The notes below the pieces were generated by a model. That model had not been told where the DNA came from, did not search any database, and worked only from the letters and a program-made list of their open reading frames with translations. This document shows, in pieces, positions 1-11,500 of a DNA stretch of 64,000 nt. The stretch lies in NCBI GenBank assembly GCA_017562135.1, contig QEYB01000841.1, forward strand, positions 310,001 through 374,000. Direction: 5' to 3'. Source of the stretch: Dipylidium caninum (lineage: Eukaryota > Platyhelminthes > Cestoda > Cyclophyllidea > Dipylidiidae). Every line of letters begins with the position of its first letter. Position 1 is the first letter of the stretch. The position numbers were made by a program, and so were the translations under genes.

Positions 1-2144
1 TACACACTGCTGCATCTAAACCAAAAAAAGAGAGAAATTTTGACTCTTTAAAATGTTTGAAATACGCTGCATTCACATGAAATATGTATATAATTGCCGA
101 TGGAACAGGTAGATAAAGGATACGCCTTCCTCCATACATTGCGATCATTTTAGACCATTTCCAGTTTCCCAAATGTACTCATGGTTATGGTCCGAAGCGT
201 AACGAAAGCACCCATAGATGTGTGAGACGTCCGCCGTTAACGCTGATAAACTTGGAGTCCATGTTATCTTAGTGGGGTTATTTCGCCATCAGCATTCGCC
301 TCCATGGTCAGTGAACATGACCCCTGTGACTGAGGAAACACCGCGCTCTCAACGCCCGTCCTCTCATCTCCTCTACTATATTACATTGGACTAGTGAAGT
401 GCAGACTGTTTGCACAGAAATGCAATAGCATGTGCTCTTCGACATCTCCACGTTGTGTAAGGCGGAGAGACATCGGTTGTGTCTCATCATTGCAATCGTC
501 CGCTTCTATTGGTTAATGTTGGAGGCTTTGCCTCCACCCTGATGTGGGATGCAACAACGCGTGGGGAAAACTCGAGGCAAAAGAGTGATTGAGAAGTGGT
601 AGGAAAACCCGGCTCTAATCGACACTCTTCTCGAGTTACTAGCATTGACATTACAGAAAAGACGCACATGAAGTGCATGACTGAAGGTGAGGACTAGCAA
701 ACATCTAAGTCAATTGTTTTATGACTCGTGCGTCTGACTACACATGGGCTACTGCTGTACATTTAGAACACTTAAGTGGAAATTGAGAGGATAACGGCGG
801 ACACGCTAAATCTTTCACGAGACGGAAATTCTAAGGGGACGTTAAGTTAGTCCCTTTTCTGACTGCAAACTCCTTCAGACTGCAATAGTGCGAGGTGATT
901 GACTTGCGAATTGCTATTCGTGTAAAATAATGTTGGATGTTAACAACATGATACCAGAGGCGGATGTCAGTAAGGAGCGATAATACCGAAATGAGATGAT
1001 AGTTGATTGACTACCATTTCTAATCTAGTGAAAGATGGCTTAGACATCATTTGGACCCTAAAAAACACCAGCATAAAGTTAGAAGTCGTAATTTAAGACC
1101 TTATGCATAAAATGGTGTGTAATTAATCACCAGATGTTCGTTCTTTCGAAATTGATACTTTCACTTCACAAGTACTTCTATGCAACCATGCTTGAATAGC
1201 ATGTTCATCCTATCTGCTACTACACTAATTCATTCGAGAAGGTTTTTGATATAACAATATAATGGTTCAGAATTTCAAACTGATATGTAAAACACAGGAT
1301 TGGCCCAATGAATCACTTCAAGTTGGAAATGTGAGATATGAACAGAAGTTAGCTCTCTCATCCCTGTTATCTATTATAAGAAGACCAAACCTTCTCTAAC
1401 TCCACCACCCCATAGGAAATCAGCTAATCTGCCGAAACGATATCTCGAAAACGGAAAGTCAAAAAAGAGAAAATACACGATCCCAGCTGCACGGGCCCGG
1501 ACTCTAGCAGGGGTTCAAGAGCACAACCGTTAATGCATTAAAAGTTTTTTTACTGTTGAAATCCGAGTGGTATTCAGTAAAAAAAGAAACATGGCTTGAA
1601 ATTAGGCCAGGATAGGTATTGCACAGGGAAATCGGAATAGAAATCAGACATGCCTCCATATATTAAGCTTTAGTGAAGGTATAAGCTATATATGTTTAAT
1701 AGTTAAACACTAAGAGGAAAGTACCAACATCAAATTGCAGCGAATTTGAACAAATTGGGGTGTATTATTTTCATTCAGTTAGGTAAAAGACTTAGGAAAA
1801 GCAACAGTTTGTAGCGCCTTGAAGTGCTCAAAATGATGAAGGGTTGCATAAATTTGACACTCTGACAGTTATTGGACCTTTATCTCTGAGCTTTCTTCCT
1901 TATTTAAGTGTAACACAAAGTTGCCATTAAACAAATATAATTCCTAAAAATTGTAAACAAACCTAAATAAAATTAATATTTATTACGAACAATAATATCT
2001 TTTAAGTGAACGAGCTTTCCTAGTTTTAATTTAAAAGTACAAACTACGGCGGGTGGAATGTTTTAGTTTACTACCGGGCGCCCAAACTACCAATAGCTAG
2101 CGGGGGATCGTTTCAAAATTGTCGCTGTTCACATTTGCGAAATT
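1..2144. other. Intergenic, no gene recognised
   Basis: No reading frame longer than about 65 residues shows family resemblance, and I see no exon-like segment bounded by splice sites. The stretch is AT-rich with short A and T runs. The last 100 bases must hold the MED11 5' leader and probably its promoter, but I see no clear TATA box. An AG at 2099-2100 just before a GGGGG run could be a trans-splice acceptor for MED11, which is speculative. Confidence 0.6.
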
Positions 2145-2489
2145 ATGGCATATCAAGACACCGGAAAATCACAATCAGACCTAAAGGAGAGACTTCAAAA
2201 ACTGGACGAGATAGAATCAAAAGTTATGCAAATCACGCAGTCCGCCGGTGGTACATTGAATGAGCTGTCGAAAGACGTTCCATCTCAAAAGCAAATCGAA
2301 TTGCACGCTCGCAACTTTAGAAATGCAGTTAGAGATGTAGAACTTGAACTTATTTCTCAGCTGAATTACCTGAACCAAGTGTTGGCAGGTCTACCCTACG
2401 AGAAAAATGTTTATAAGGAAACTGTTGAGTTAACTATTTCAGCAGAGCGTCTGAGAAATGTACAAAAAATCTTATCAAAAGCTTTGTAA
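2145..2489 (+). CDS. MED11: Mediator of RNA polymerase II transcription subunit 11 (MED11)
   Basis: Intronless frame of 114 residues, close to the usual 115-120 of animal MED11. MED11 belongs to the Mediator head module, pairs with MED22 and helps recruit TFIIH and RNA polymerase II in the nucleus. What shows this: a mainly helical protein opening with a leucine-rich coiled stretch (RLQKLDEIESKVMQITQSAG, residues 16-35), then ELSKD, then a second long helix with an ELELISQLNYLNQVLAGLPYE-type block around residues 66-86. These match the family pattern of D-I-E-x-I, AG, LSK and VE-x-E-L-x-x-Q-I-x-YL-x-Q-V. The ATG sits in a purine context after an in-frame region without a better start. The stop is followed after 88 nt by a splice acceptor opening ARHGAP1, with no AATAAA between, suggesting a shared transcript. 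Identity is from family resemblance, not a search. Confidence 0.86.
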   Translation: MAYQDTGKSQSDLKERLQKLDEIESKVMQITQSAGGTLNELSKDVPSQKQIELHARNFRNAVRDVELELISQLNYLNQVLAGLPYEKNVYKETVELTISAERLRNVQKILSKAL

Positions 2490-2577
2490 CTTGCTTTTAA
2501 AATATACTTTTTTTATAGTCTCTACTTCTTTGCAAGTTGATACTATGCTTTAAATTAAAAGGATTTGTACATTTTAG

Positions 2578-5500
2578 TCTCTCCAAACAGACCCATTGCC
2601 GGATAGCCTAGCGGTGAAGGGTTTTGCTTGTGATATTCCTCCGGAGGCCGACGTCGCAGAATCTGATCCCGCGGTTACTAGTACGGTCAACGAGGCAGAT
2701 TTGTGCTACTCCAGCTCATCTAGCTCTTCCAATGATAAAACAGATGTTCCTAAACCACTTAAACCTCACTGGCGATTTTGTTCACTTGCTACGGCGAATT
2801 CATCCCACGTCTCTGAAGACGTAACCCCCGAAACATCCGTACATGAATTTGAAAGCCCAGAGTATGAGTTTGATGAGGAACTTCTAGATCTTCAAGGAGA
2901 TCCAGGTACCTGACGTCTTTTCATCTCGGCAACAAATTCGAGTTCAAGAATTCACACTTATTTCCACTTTTCTTTTATTATACCCTCTTAGATGCCGATT
3001 ATTTGTGGACCACAGAGGGTATGTTTAAACTGTTTGTCCATGTTGTCTTTCCACATCTCTGTCCTGCGATTGTGTTTCTCCGGCCGTTGTTTTCACTAAT
3101 TTAGTCGTCTATTTTATCCCTTAACAGTGCGTTGTATTTATACGAAGTTTTTTTATTTCTATTTTGAGCTGACTATTTTGACGCGACTATTCTTTAGGCT
3201 AAGGGAACTGCAAACCCTTACCCGTTTTACTTCATATCGCTTAGTTTAACCTCAATAGTTGGAAATTATTCCAAATAAAGAGGTCGTTCTTATTCCCACT
3301 TTTTATTCATTACTAGTCTTTTCTAATATTTTCTGTGACTAGTTTTTGCTTTTCTTAGATAACAATTCTATTTCACGTGCTTACATATCTATTACTCCAG
3401 GTTCTAGTAGGGTTTTTACCATTCCTTTCAATTCATCACTTTAGCAATAAATTATCTGCATTTAGACGGTATCTATCTATCTATCGAATACACGTCTGTA
3501 ACTGCTTTCACCAACGTTTTTACACTCAATCTGGTGTACACTACTCTGTTCCATTGCAATATGGATTCTGTTTCACCTAAGGTGACAACAACGTTGGTGG
3601 ACGGATGACTCCGGAAGGCTTCATCGATGAGGACTTCGAGCGCGAACTAGGTTGGCGTGAGGAAGTGAGACCTCACTTTTTGCCTTTTATAAATCGGTAA
3701 ATTTTGATCCGTCGTAAATAACCTCAGTTAAGAGGTGCTCAACGGTGTAAGGTCCAGCGTTTTGCTTCGAGAATGAACTGAATTAAATCTACACTACTTC
3801 CCACTTTTTATGTTAGATAGTCTTAATAGTTTATTGAATTTACCTTAATGTCACTGAATAATCATCTCTCCGATGATACTTTGTGCCACATAGTCCTGAA
3901 TTTCTTTTTAATTTCTACGAAATGATCAATAAACAAAAGCTTTGGCTTAGGCAATAGTTGAGATATTTGATAAAAGTTCTTTAGAAGGAAGTTATCGTGT
4001 TGCTCGAATGGTGTGAAGCCACTAATTTATAATGCATTACTGCCTTTTAAGTCGCCTCAAAATTATCCTTTTTTTACAAACTTTCGTACATATTCTGGCA
4101 GCCGCCATTTGTGTGAAGCCTACGTAGGAATCATTTTACCTGTTATTTTCGTTCCTATTTTTTCACGTCTTTTTTCCCTCCTTATTTTACTGTACAAGCT
4201 CTTTTTCCTGATCACTTAGAAGTTCATTTCCTAATAACGAATTTTTGTATTTTCATACCCTTTTTTTGACAATTCATTCAACAACTTTTGAGGTAACACT
4301 TAATAAATTAGTGTGGTAAACAGACAACCTCTAATTGGCAATTTTTTCTTATCTTATCTATTTGCATCCTCCATTGCTATCAATTTTAGATAGGGATCAT
4401 CCTCCTCATTATTTTTAATTTAATTCGGCGGTCTACCAGTCGCTATGTCTACCGTTAGGGTCGACAAGTTAGAAAAAGCGATCATCATAGCGGTCCTAGA
4501 AGCACAGAAACGTTCTCACCATCCACTGTCGAACACTATTATATTTCTATAGTCATGTTTTAAACTCAACCATTCCGATTAGGAAACCAGTGCCTCCATA
4601 TATCCAGGCGTAAATATATTATACTCCTAGTTTTCCGAACTTTTAAAGTGTCAAACTCATCTTTGCCCTTTTGGCACATAATTTCACTCCCATTATCTTT
4701 AACATTGTTTCCGGAAAATATTACTGACGAGGAGTTGGGACACTCGCTTCCATTTAGTCGCATAATTGCTCAGTCGCGTAATTTCCCTTCTTCCTATTGA
4801 GCTCCGCATCTCCGCGTTCTTCATGGCTGCTTTTCTACTTCCGGTCTTTATGACATAATCGGATTTGTCTATCAAAGCGAGAAGAATTCGTAATCCACCA
4901 GTAGGGAATTTTGACGGACTGCCTTTTGTAGGAAAGTCAGTTGCTAAGCTTGTTTGATTGCTATTTGCGAAGAGACTGCTATTTTCCTCCCTACTTCTTA
5001 CCATCTTACTGTTATCTCTTAAAACGGTTAACTACATGGCCATTTCCTTATACCCTTTTACCATTTCGTTCATCTGTAGTATGCATATTTGTGAGTGAGT
5101 ATGTTATTTTGCTACTAACCTTCCCATAATTCCCACTTTCTTCACTTATTACGTTATTGCTTCTAGGGAATTCTATCCCTCGTTTATCCAATCTGTTAAT
5201 GTGGATTACTGGGAAGTCAATTGAACCTCCTGATAAATGACGCAGATCTGCCTGCCAGCCCAATCTCTTCTCTGTCGTGGTTCAGATAATTTAACCAGAA
5301 TAGGCACATGATCATATTTCGCTGAGAAAGGAAGTTGCGCTGGAACCTGTGCTTTTTTGTTTCGAAAGCTGTGGGATTTTGCTGTATCAGTGAGCTTTTT
5401 TTACCAGAAAATCGAGATGCGATTTAAGTGCCCCAGTGATCGAGGTGGAGGTTGTCTAGTACTATTGCCATTCATGTCACTTTCCACTTGACGAATTCTC

Positions 5501-8500
5501 TAACCGGAATCCGCTTTTCCACCTCACTTATGACCTCATTCGATATAACCTCGTTTCCCCTCCAGACGAACGTGCCAGAGTCAATCGTTTTACTGTAATC
5601 TCTTTCGATTTTTTGCTCTCCTTCTAGGAACTCTCCATTCAGGAGGTAATTGACGCTGAATTCCGCGATATCTCTCGACTGGGCATTATCCAAGTCGGGG
5701 GCAGGGATCATGAAGGCCGAAAAGTCATTGCTTGCTTTGCCTGTCGTCTTCCCTGCGCCGATCTTATCGACCACGATAGACTCCTGAAGTGAGTGGGTTT
5801 TCTAGCCACTTCCTTCGTCGTCCATCTTCCCCTTTTGTTGTTTTTTACGCAATATGGACGACTCGTGTGCAAGTTTAAAATCACGTGCTATCGGTTGCCA
5901 CTGTCGCACAATGTATTTTATTGTGACACTAATTTATTATTGACATTAAGTTACAACATCATTGCCCTTTTCACTGGTATTTCTGAGGTTACCTCTATCT
6001 GTGGTATTTAGTAATCCCTAGTATTATATTAGAAACTATGAAGCGGGCGTTTTTGTTTGGTTTGTGCCCATTTGCGCCTGAGAGAGATGCTCAATATTAT
6101 TGTTTATAAATTTTAGAGGTCTTTTTCACTTTTTGTAACAATTCTCCGTTTTCGCATCCCATTTTTATTTTATTTTCATCGAAATCAGATGGAATCTCAG
6201 AGCGATTTACATCTACTTGTACGAGTTCCAATTGCAAGAAAATCGAGATACGATTTAAGTGTCCACAATGATTGAGGTGGAGGTTTTCTAACACTATTAC
6301 CACTCACGTCAATTCTCACTTGGCGATTCCTCATATCCAAGTTTCTATTTTTAATAAGTTAGTCGGAATCCACTTTTTCACCTCACATATGACCTCATAC
6401 AATCCATGGTGTCCTGTTAGAAACTATAAGATGGGCTTTTTTGTTTAGTCTGTGTCCATTTGCACCTGCGAGAAATATTATATATTTTTGTTTATATATT
6501 TTAATGGTCTTCTTACTCCTTTTCTAATAATCTTCCGCGTTCGTATCCCCATTTTTATTTTATTTTCATCGAAACCACATGGAAACTCAGCGAGATTTAC
6601 ATCTACTTTTCTTGGATAAGGTCAGATTGATGCATAATGTATCTCAAACTTCGAGAGACATTAAGGAGGCATTCGGAGATGGATTCACTGGTGATGAAAA
6701 CCAGGCGAAAACATAACAGCTGCGGAGTCCTCTTACTGTGCATTTACGTGAAACAGCTAGCATTACTCAATCGGTATGGCGCATTTTTACTGCAGGATGA
6801 TAACGCACGATGATCACTTGACGCTTCAATCACTGTTGACAAATTAACTTCTCTGCATTATGAAATCTTACCACACCCGATATTTCACCGACCGATTGTT
6901 ACTTTTTTCGTAATTGTGAATTGTTTACTAGAGAAAAGAATACAATGACCTAAATGATGTGATGAAAGGCTTTGAATGGTTTATTAACTCTGAAAACAAG
7001 GTTGTTTTTTCGAAAACACTTGACATGTCCAATCGTTGGTATAAATTCTTAGATGCCAATAGAAGCTATCTCGATTGAATTTGATAATGTGAGAAATTGC
7101 TCTTTTTCCTGCTTATTCAGCGCCCATTTCATAGTTTGTCACCTGATACTTGTTGAATTGTTCGCTCGATTAATTTATCTCTCCTAAGCTATTAACCACT
7201 TCATTTCAATAAACTTCGCTTCTTCATGGCTCCCAAAAGGTTGTTGTGCCATTTGTCACTGTTTCATGCGTTATTTGAACTTAAAATAATGCTCCCAGTT
7301 CTTGAGGTGTACTTTGCCACTCAAGTGGTTGCGATTTACGTCTTTCTTGGTGTAACATACGTACTTGGTACTGTGAGCTCTGCTAAAAAAAACAGATATT
7401 TATAAAACCCGAACAAAGTCTCTGTCCTACCTGCTTATATGAATACTGGAAAGGGGCTGGTTATATTGGTTGAACCGTCTTGAGTATCTTGCGCAAAAAA
7501 TTACCAATTCTTCTACCTATACGTAATCACTATCTGCTAAAACGAGAATTGTCTGATGCGCAAACCGCGCTCATTTGTGGCTTTGTAGTCACGGGGGCTG
7601 AATGTCAAAGCTATGAACTTGGGAAACGGGAAATGGAGCCATTGTTGAAGGATATACGCTATTCTGTCAAACTTCTTTATTTCTGAATGGACACCTTAAC
7701 ATTTTAATGTGGGATTTTATTAGATCTTCTGAATTGTCTCAAATGTTATGGCTCCCGGTGAAGTGTCCTTGTATCTCCGCAGACAACAGAGCAGCACTCG
7801 TCGCTACGACATTGTTTTGTGTTTTTTCTTCCCAGGTACGTGACAAGGATGCTTGAGCAATATGTAACTTCCTACTACACTCTGGTCTACTTCCACTGGG
7901 GCCTGACAAGTCGGAATAAGCCCAACTTTCCCTGGCTTGTTCGCGCTTATCAGACTTTTGGTCGGAGGTAAGCTCAACTTTGATTGGATCTAGCTGAAGC
8001 ACTAACTCTCGATCTTAGTAATAGAAATATCCACTAATGTTCGTTTTTCAGGCTTCTTACCGCTTGTACAGTAGTTGTTTTTTGTGGGTCGAAAAAATTC
8101 TTTTATATTCAATCTCCACACCTTTTTTTGCGTAATTCCTTACTTTTGAGTCTGACTGCATCGGCGTAAATTTTAGAGTAAGTTTTTTCTTTTCATCCTC
8201 CAGCTTCAGGAAGAACCTCAAATCACTGATTATTGTCTACCCAACACGGACCGTTCGTGTACTGTGGAACTTATTCAGTGCTTTTGTAAGGTAGGCAATC
8301 CTCATTTGACTATAAATTATGGAGTGCGCCAAGTCAACATGGAGGCGCCTTGGAGATTTTACAAGATAAGACACATTCCAACGTATGCGATAGGTATTTA
8401 TTCCTCACTCTAGTTATTTGCCCACAGTCTTTTCTCGTCCTCAGTCGTAATCCCACCTTTAACTTGGGCCCTAGATATTTGAAGATAAGTCGACTGGATC

Positions 8501-11500
8501 CCACTGATTGTAGGTGCAATTGCCATGGGCAGGCTTGTCTCATTTGAGATTTCGGGTCGAGGCCAGCTGCATGTCAACGAGACATTCCTGAGGAAAAGGC
8601 GGGTTGTAATTAACTTTGTTTAATACTGACTAGGGAAGTTATGATGTGGGCCTGAAGTTAATTCAACCGACGTTATCATCACACGCAGTTGTACGCGCGG
8701 TACTATGGAACAGCGTTTGAACTCCCGCATTCTCATCAACTCCGAGTCTATGCCACCTGTGTACAAATACAGAGACTGACCTGTTTCCTAGTCTCAGTCC
8801 GCCTTTTACCTCTCTTGTGTTCTCTATTGACAGAGACAGTAGGATTATTACCGTTTTACATTCCTGTCTCAACTCTTCCGTTACGATCGGCTCACACTTT
8901 GCTCCTCAGTAGAAACTCACTGCAAAGCCAGCTGGCATTGTGAAGGTCCACTTTTTGTATTACTGCAAATTTTTTCCTCAATTGAACGTCTAGGTAGGCT
9001 ATATTTAGTTCTTTTGTGCATTTCTCACCCCGTCCTCCCCAACATTGTGCGAAAGCTAACACGAACACGTTTTTTGTCGATTGCCGTGGTTCAGTCATCA
9101 CATCGGTGCCATCTATGCATCCTCGCCGCAACCGAGTCCGATAGTTTCGGGGGTTCCTTACAAATCGCTACTCCCCCCACTTTTCCCTTTAAGTGCGCTT
9201 TGACTTTTGATGTTCATTCCCTCAACTTTGAGGTCACCGCTAGGATAACTACTCATAAAATGCCTTTTTAACTCCCCTGGACCGGCATAGCCCTCTTCTA
9301 AGTGGAAATCGGTCATTACAGGAACGCCTTTGAGCACTAAGGTCTTTCTTTTGTATTAGAAATTCATCCGCCCATCTTCATCCTCCTTAATACTATACAC
9401 TGATGACTGGGGTGGGGCGGAATGGGGTGGGGATCAGTAGACTGTACCGGTATAGCGATTATATTACTCCTTTTAATCTAATATTGCATGAAATTTAACT
9501 ACTTGATGTGATTCCTTACTTCATGATGGTTACATCAGACTCGGTTACTATCATCTTTCCCTATTGTTATTACAGTTGGACGATTAGGCGGTTCGTAACT
9601 TAGACCGCTGAAGATTCGAGACACTGGGTGGGCGATGTGAACAAATCGTCACATCATTAGATCATCGGCCAAATCAAAAAGACTGTCGAAATAGATGTCT
9701 TAATCAAGTCACAATCTGTTAGGGTATAACTCCATTTTTCTCGTTTCAGTGTAAAAATGAAGAAGAAACTGCACTATGTGAAGAATCTTAAGGAGTTGGA
9801 GGCCTATCTTCCAGTCTCTCATTTGAATCTTCCTCTACGGATTCGGGAGTATGTTTGCCTCCTTACCTGGATCGAAATACACAATTTCTTACATACTTTG
9901 TGATTAATCAAGTTTCATGTGTCCTGGTGTATGTTACCCCACTTTTATGTCTTAATGTGCAGCTGTGGAAGAAGGAGAGGCAAGAGGGGTAGGGGAGCCT
10001 ATTTACTCGTGTAAAAATACCGTTTCAAAAATCTTTCTACTTCATCTCCTTCTTAGTTACGACAAAAAGGTTGGTCTCTTCGGCATTCCCCTGTCCATCG
10101 ATCCTTCAGCTGCCTCTGTGATTGGGGATCAAGATTTAGACGATCCTCCCTACCATCATCACCAGCAATTTGGCGTATCTCTACAATAGTAAGTTTATTA
10201 TGCGTTAGAGTGTCCCCTTTCGCGTGCATTCTACGCTTGTGCTAATGGAATTATAAATGGTGGCTTACTTATCTCCCCGTGCCCTTTACGTTTGCCAACA
10301 TTTTAAACCGCCACCAAGGAATCATAAGACATGATCCTATTTTGTGTTATATCATGCTACACACGCAGCCGACTTGCTTGAACTCCATTTTTCTTGGTCT
10401 TCGATTGTCTCCGTTTGTCTACTGTTCTCCTCTCTCCTTCAGAAACCCCTATCGTCCACCTACTTTGCTTTCCTCCCACCTAGTATTTAATATGTGCTGT
10501 CTTTTCGAGGCCGGTAACTCTAGTTTTCACGGTTACCAAGGCGTCGGATATCTCCGGTTGTCTTGACTAATTCTAATTCGGATTGTAGCCGAAGAATATA
10601 TTCCCATCCCACTTACCCGTGCCTTTACAACGATTGACCTTGACTCTTTGTTCTTCTACACTTTACCCGCAGCATTAAAGCCAACAACGGTGGACGCAGA
10701 ATACCTATTGTCGTTGAAGACACTATAACCTATCTTCGAGGCCATGGTATGTGCTGATTCATGATTCTGTGGGGTTAATTCTACTTCTGCTGGCCTTTCA
10801 GGTCTCCAAACTGTCGGTCTTTTTATAAAACCAACTCATGTGATGGCCCTACGTGACGTGCAATCCATGTACAATCAAGGTGTGTGGTTACACCCAATGT
10901 CCTTTTCACTCTCTTGAATATGAAATTTACCTTCTCTTCATCCCTAAAGGTGACTACGTTGATCTATGCGAGCTAAACGACCCGCATTTGGCTGCTCATC
11001 TGTTGAAATCTTTCCTTGCTGATTTGAAAGAGCCTCTTTTGACCTTCGATCTCTACGAGGGCATTCTAAAGACGTGTAGTAAGTAAAAAATGGTCTAATT
11101 TGAATGTCCACAAGCCTTTATTAAGCTAATCACACTTCTGCTTTTTTGAATTTCCAGAAACAGGTAAATTTTGATATGAATGTGACTTCAACCTAGATGT
11201 TTAGATTGTGAAATGTGTTATGTTTTGGCCAGGCCCCAATGCATGTTTTACGTCCTTTTGGCGTGTACACGGATTTTATTCGATGTGGTTGAATGTGACT
11301 TTCGATACTCGCCCCTAACTTCGTTTATAATAGGTCAAACATCTCGACACAGAGTGCTATCCATCCGACGACTACTGACTGTCCATCTACCACGCGACAA
11401 TTATGATATTCTGGAGTATATCTTCAGGTTCCTCACTGAGGTAGGTTAAAGCCTCTCTCTCAAAATTAATTTACAGACCAAAACTGACTTCTCCGTCGCC

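Noticed and set aside
5472..5774. 100-codon minus-strand frame in ARHGAP1 intron 3/exon 4
   Set aside because: It is the antisense shadow of ARHGAP1 exon 4 (5628-5788), whose plus-strand translation matches the BCH domain.
7742..7835. Possible extra ARHGAP1 exon ending at 7835
   Set aside because: One frame (RRYDIVLCFFFP) loosely recalls the BCH core, but exon 4 at 5628-5788 already supplies that segment and joins 7836 in exact phase.
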